15,307 nucleotides of DNA from Pedobacter sp. (GTDB lineage Bacteria > Bacteroidota > Bacteroidia > Sphingobacteriales > Sphingobacteriaceae): positions 1 to 15,307 of the forward strand of contig SEDG01000045.1 in the NCBI GenBank assembly GCA_004295885.1. The letters are read 5' to 3'. This document shows, one piece after another, positions 14,527 to 15,307 of this stretch (positions are counted from its first letter, which is position 1; each line of letters opens with the position of its first letter). A program made the translations under genes and the position numbers. The notes beneath the pieces are model-generated. The model made no database searches. It was not told the DNA's origin and saw only the letters and a program-made list of their open reading frames with translations.

Positions 14527-14985
14527 ATGAACATCGCACAACTATTTCAGGTTAAAACTATAAAAGCCAAGGAAAAAGTAAAAACCCTTGGTGAGTGGTT
14601 GCTCAATGGCGAATTACCCATTGACGAATTATTGGCTTATGCTGAAATGCAAAGCGCTATTGATAAAGCTACTTGCATAGAGGCTGTAGAGTTGGCCACC
14701 AAAAAAATGCCAAACATTGCCGGCGAAATGGTCTTAGCATACATGACAAAATCATTGAAAGACGATGAGCCTAGAGTAAAATGGGAAAGCGCAAAAGTAA
14801 TTGGAAACATAGCTAAGCTTTTTCCTGCAAAGTTAAAACAAGCGATTAGCAACCTTTTGCCCAATGCCGAAAACAACGGAACGGTTGTTCGCTGGGCAAC
14901 TGCCTATGCATTGGCAGAAATCATAAAATTGAAAACCCGTAAAGAGAAAGTTGAGGAACGCTTAAGAAGTTGCTTAAATAAATGA
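14527..14985 (+). CDS. HEAT-repeat-like alpha-solenoid protein, 152 residues
   Basis: The protein is entirely helical. It begins MNIAQLFQVKTIKAKEKVKTLGEWLLNGEL, and helical pairs follow: LLAYAEMQSAIDKATCIEAVELATKK, AGEMVLAYMTKSLKDDEPRVKWESAKVIGNIAKLF and NGTVVRWATAYALAEIIKL. The (D/N)xxxxVRWxxAxAL pattern in the last two is typical of HEAT repeats; the W and AxA-L positions are shared. Such proteins are binding scaffolds, and no catalytic residues are expected. It is cytoplasmic, without a signal peptide. ATG 14527 follows an AT-rich leader. It sits alone between the attC-like element and a terminator, as a single-gene cassette would. Confidence 0.75.
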   Translation: MNIAQLFQVKTIKAKEKVKTLGEWLLNGELPIDELLAYAEMQSAIDKATCIEAVELATKKMPNIAGEMVLAYMTKSLKDDEPRVKWESAKVIGNIAKLFPAKLKQAISNLLPNAENNGTVVRWATAYALAEIIKLKTRKEKVEERLRSCLNK

Positions 14986-15006
14986 ACCAGTAAGATGATG
15001 TCAATG

Positions 15007-15041
15007 AATAAGGCGAACCATTTAGTTCGCCTTATTTATTT
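15007..15041. terminator. Bidirectional-looking hairpin terminator after the HEAT gene
   Basis: A perfect 12-bp stem, AATAAGGCGAAC (15007-15018) with GTTCGCCTTATT (15025-15036), has a 6-base loop and is followed by TATTT; A-rich and T-rich flanks suit either direction. It lies 21 bases after the HEAT stop codon. Confidence 0.85.
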
Positions 15042-15307
15042 GAGTTGAATTTGACTTTGCTCTTCATTTTTTAAAAACGGTTCTGTAAACTGTTGGTCTA
15101 TAAATCACCCTTAAACGAGGCAAAGTTTACAACCTTGCGTGAATAAGTTTGGGGAAAATAATTTAATGCTCAGTTAAATCTCTTGTTTCAATCATAAATG
15201 GCTAGATATGCTGTAAGCCACTATTAAAATTAGGTTAAACCTTAGCCTTGTTAGCTCACTAACCACTATTTTTTTGCCCATAGTGTGGAATCTGCACCCT
15301 AATTATT
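15042..15307. other. Right edge, no gene seen
   Basis: About 265 AT-rich bases to the window end with no convincing frame. A short inverted repeat (AGGTTAAACCT, about 15231-15241) is too tight to form a good hairpin. A coding start may lie beyond the edge. Confidence 0.4.

Noticed and set aside
15250..15256. Second GTTAGCT as the end of another attC-like site
   Set aside because: Only the 7-mer matches; no complementary left arm or segmented palindrome is visible around it.

Overview
The window looks like a chromosomal segment of a Bacteroidota bacterium, most probably Sphingobacteriaceae (Pedobacter-like). This rests on family resemblance: low GC, AT-rich leaders with weak Shine-Dalgarno sequences, one good Bacteroidota-type promoter (TTTG, 19-bp spacer, TAnnTTTG-like -7), and gene types common in that family (carboxypeptidase-like regulatory-domain protein, M1 peptidase, TPR histidine kinase, tandem YegP). 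No species can be named from sequence alone.

Left part (1-3631), signalling and stress genes with visible damage. A PAS histidine kinase runs in from the left edge. Its stop codon is followed almost at once by an exonuclease III gene lacking its N-terminal third. Next come an intact PA2169-type four-helix-bundle protein and a GAF histidine kinase whose reading frame extends upstream without any ATG, GTG or TTG before codon 2384. A receiver-domain response regulator on the minus strand loses homology exactly at the kinase stop codon. The damage sits at or beside kinase-gene ends at three places.

Middle part (3788-11923), conventional and largely intact. It holds two small hypothetical genes, an exported CarboxypepD_reg-like protein, a large secreted M1 metallopeptidase with its own promoter and a strong terminator, a TPR sensor kinase with a lipobox and one membrane segment, a convergent YcbB-like L,D-transpeptidase that starts at TTG, and a two-repeat YegP protein with a minus-strand terminator. 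The theme is envelope maintenance and sensing. No intact response regulator is present.

Right part (11924-15307), gene-poor and accessory-looking. About 1.5 kb without a convincing intact gene carries three tandem-repeat arrays close to multiples of the DNA helical turn: four units of about 32 bp, a 12-position 11-bp array of TTCGGGA-type units whose last two are inverted, and four 10-bp units. A 30-codon ORF with a DUF6266-like start follows, overlapping the first of two 31-bp-spaced palindromic operator-like sites. Then two cassette-like blocks of small genes appear (lipoprotein plus two-helix membrane protein; HEAT-repeat protein), separated by a 165-bp imperfect palindrome resembling an integron attC site. 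A perfect hairpin terminator closes the last gene. The repeat block and the attC-like element are the most promising leads for something undescribed.
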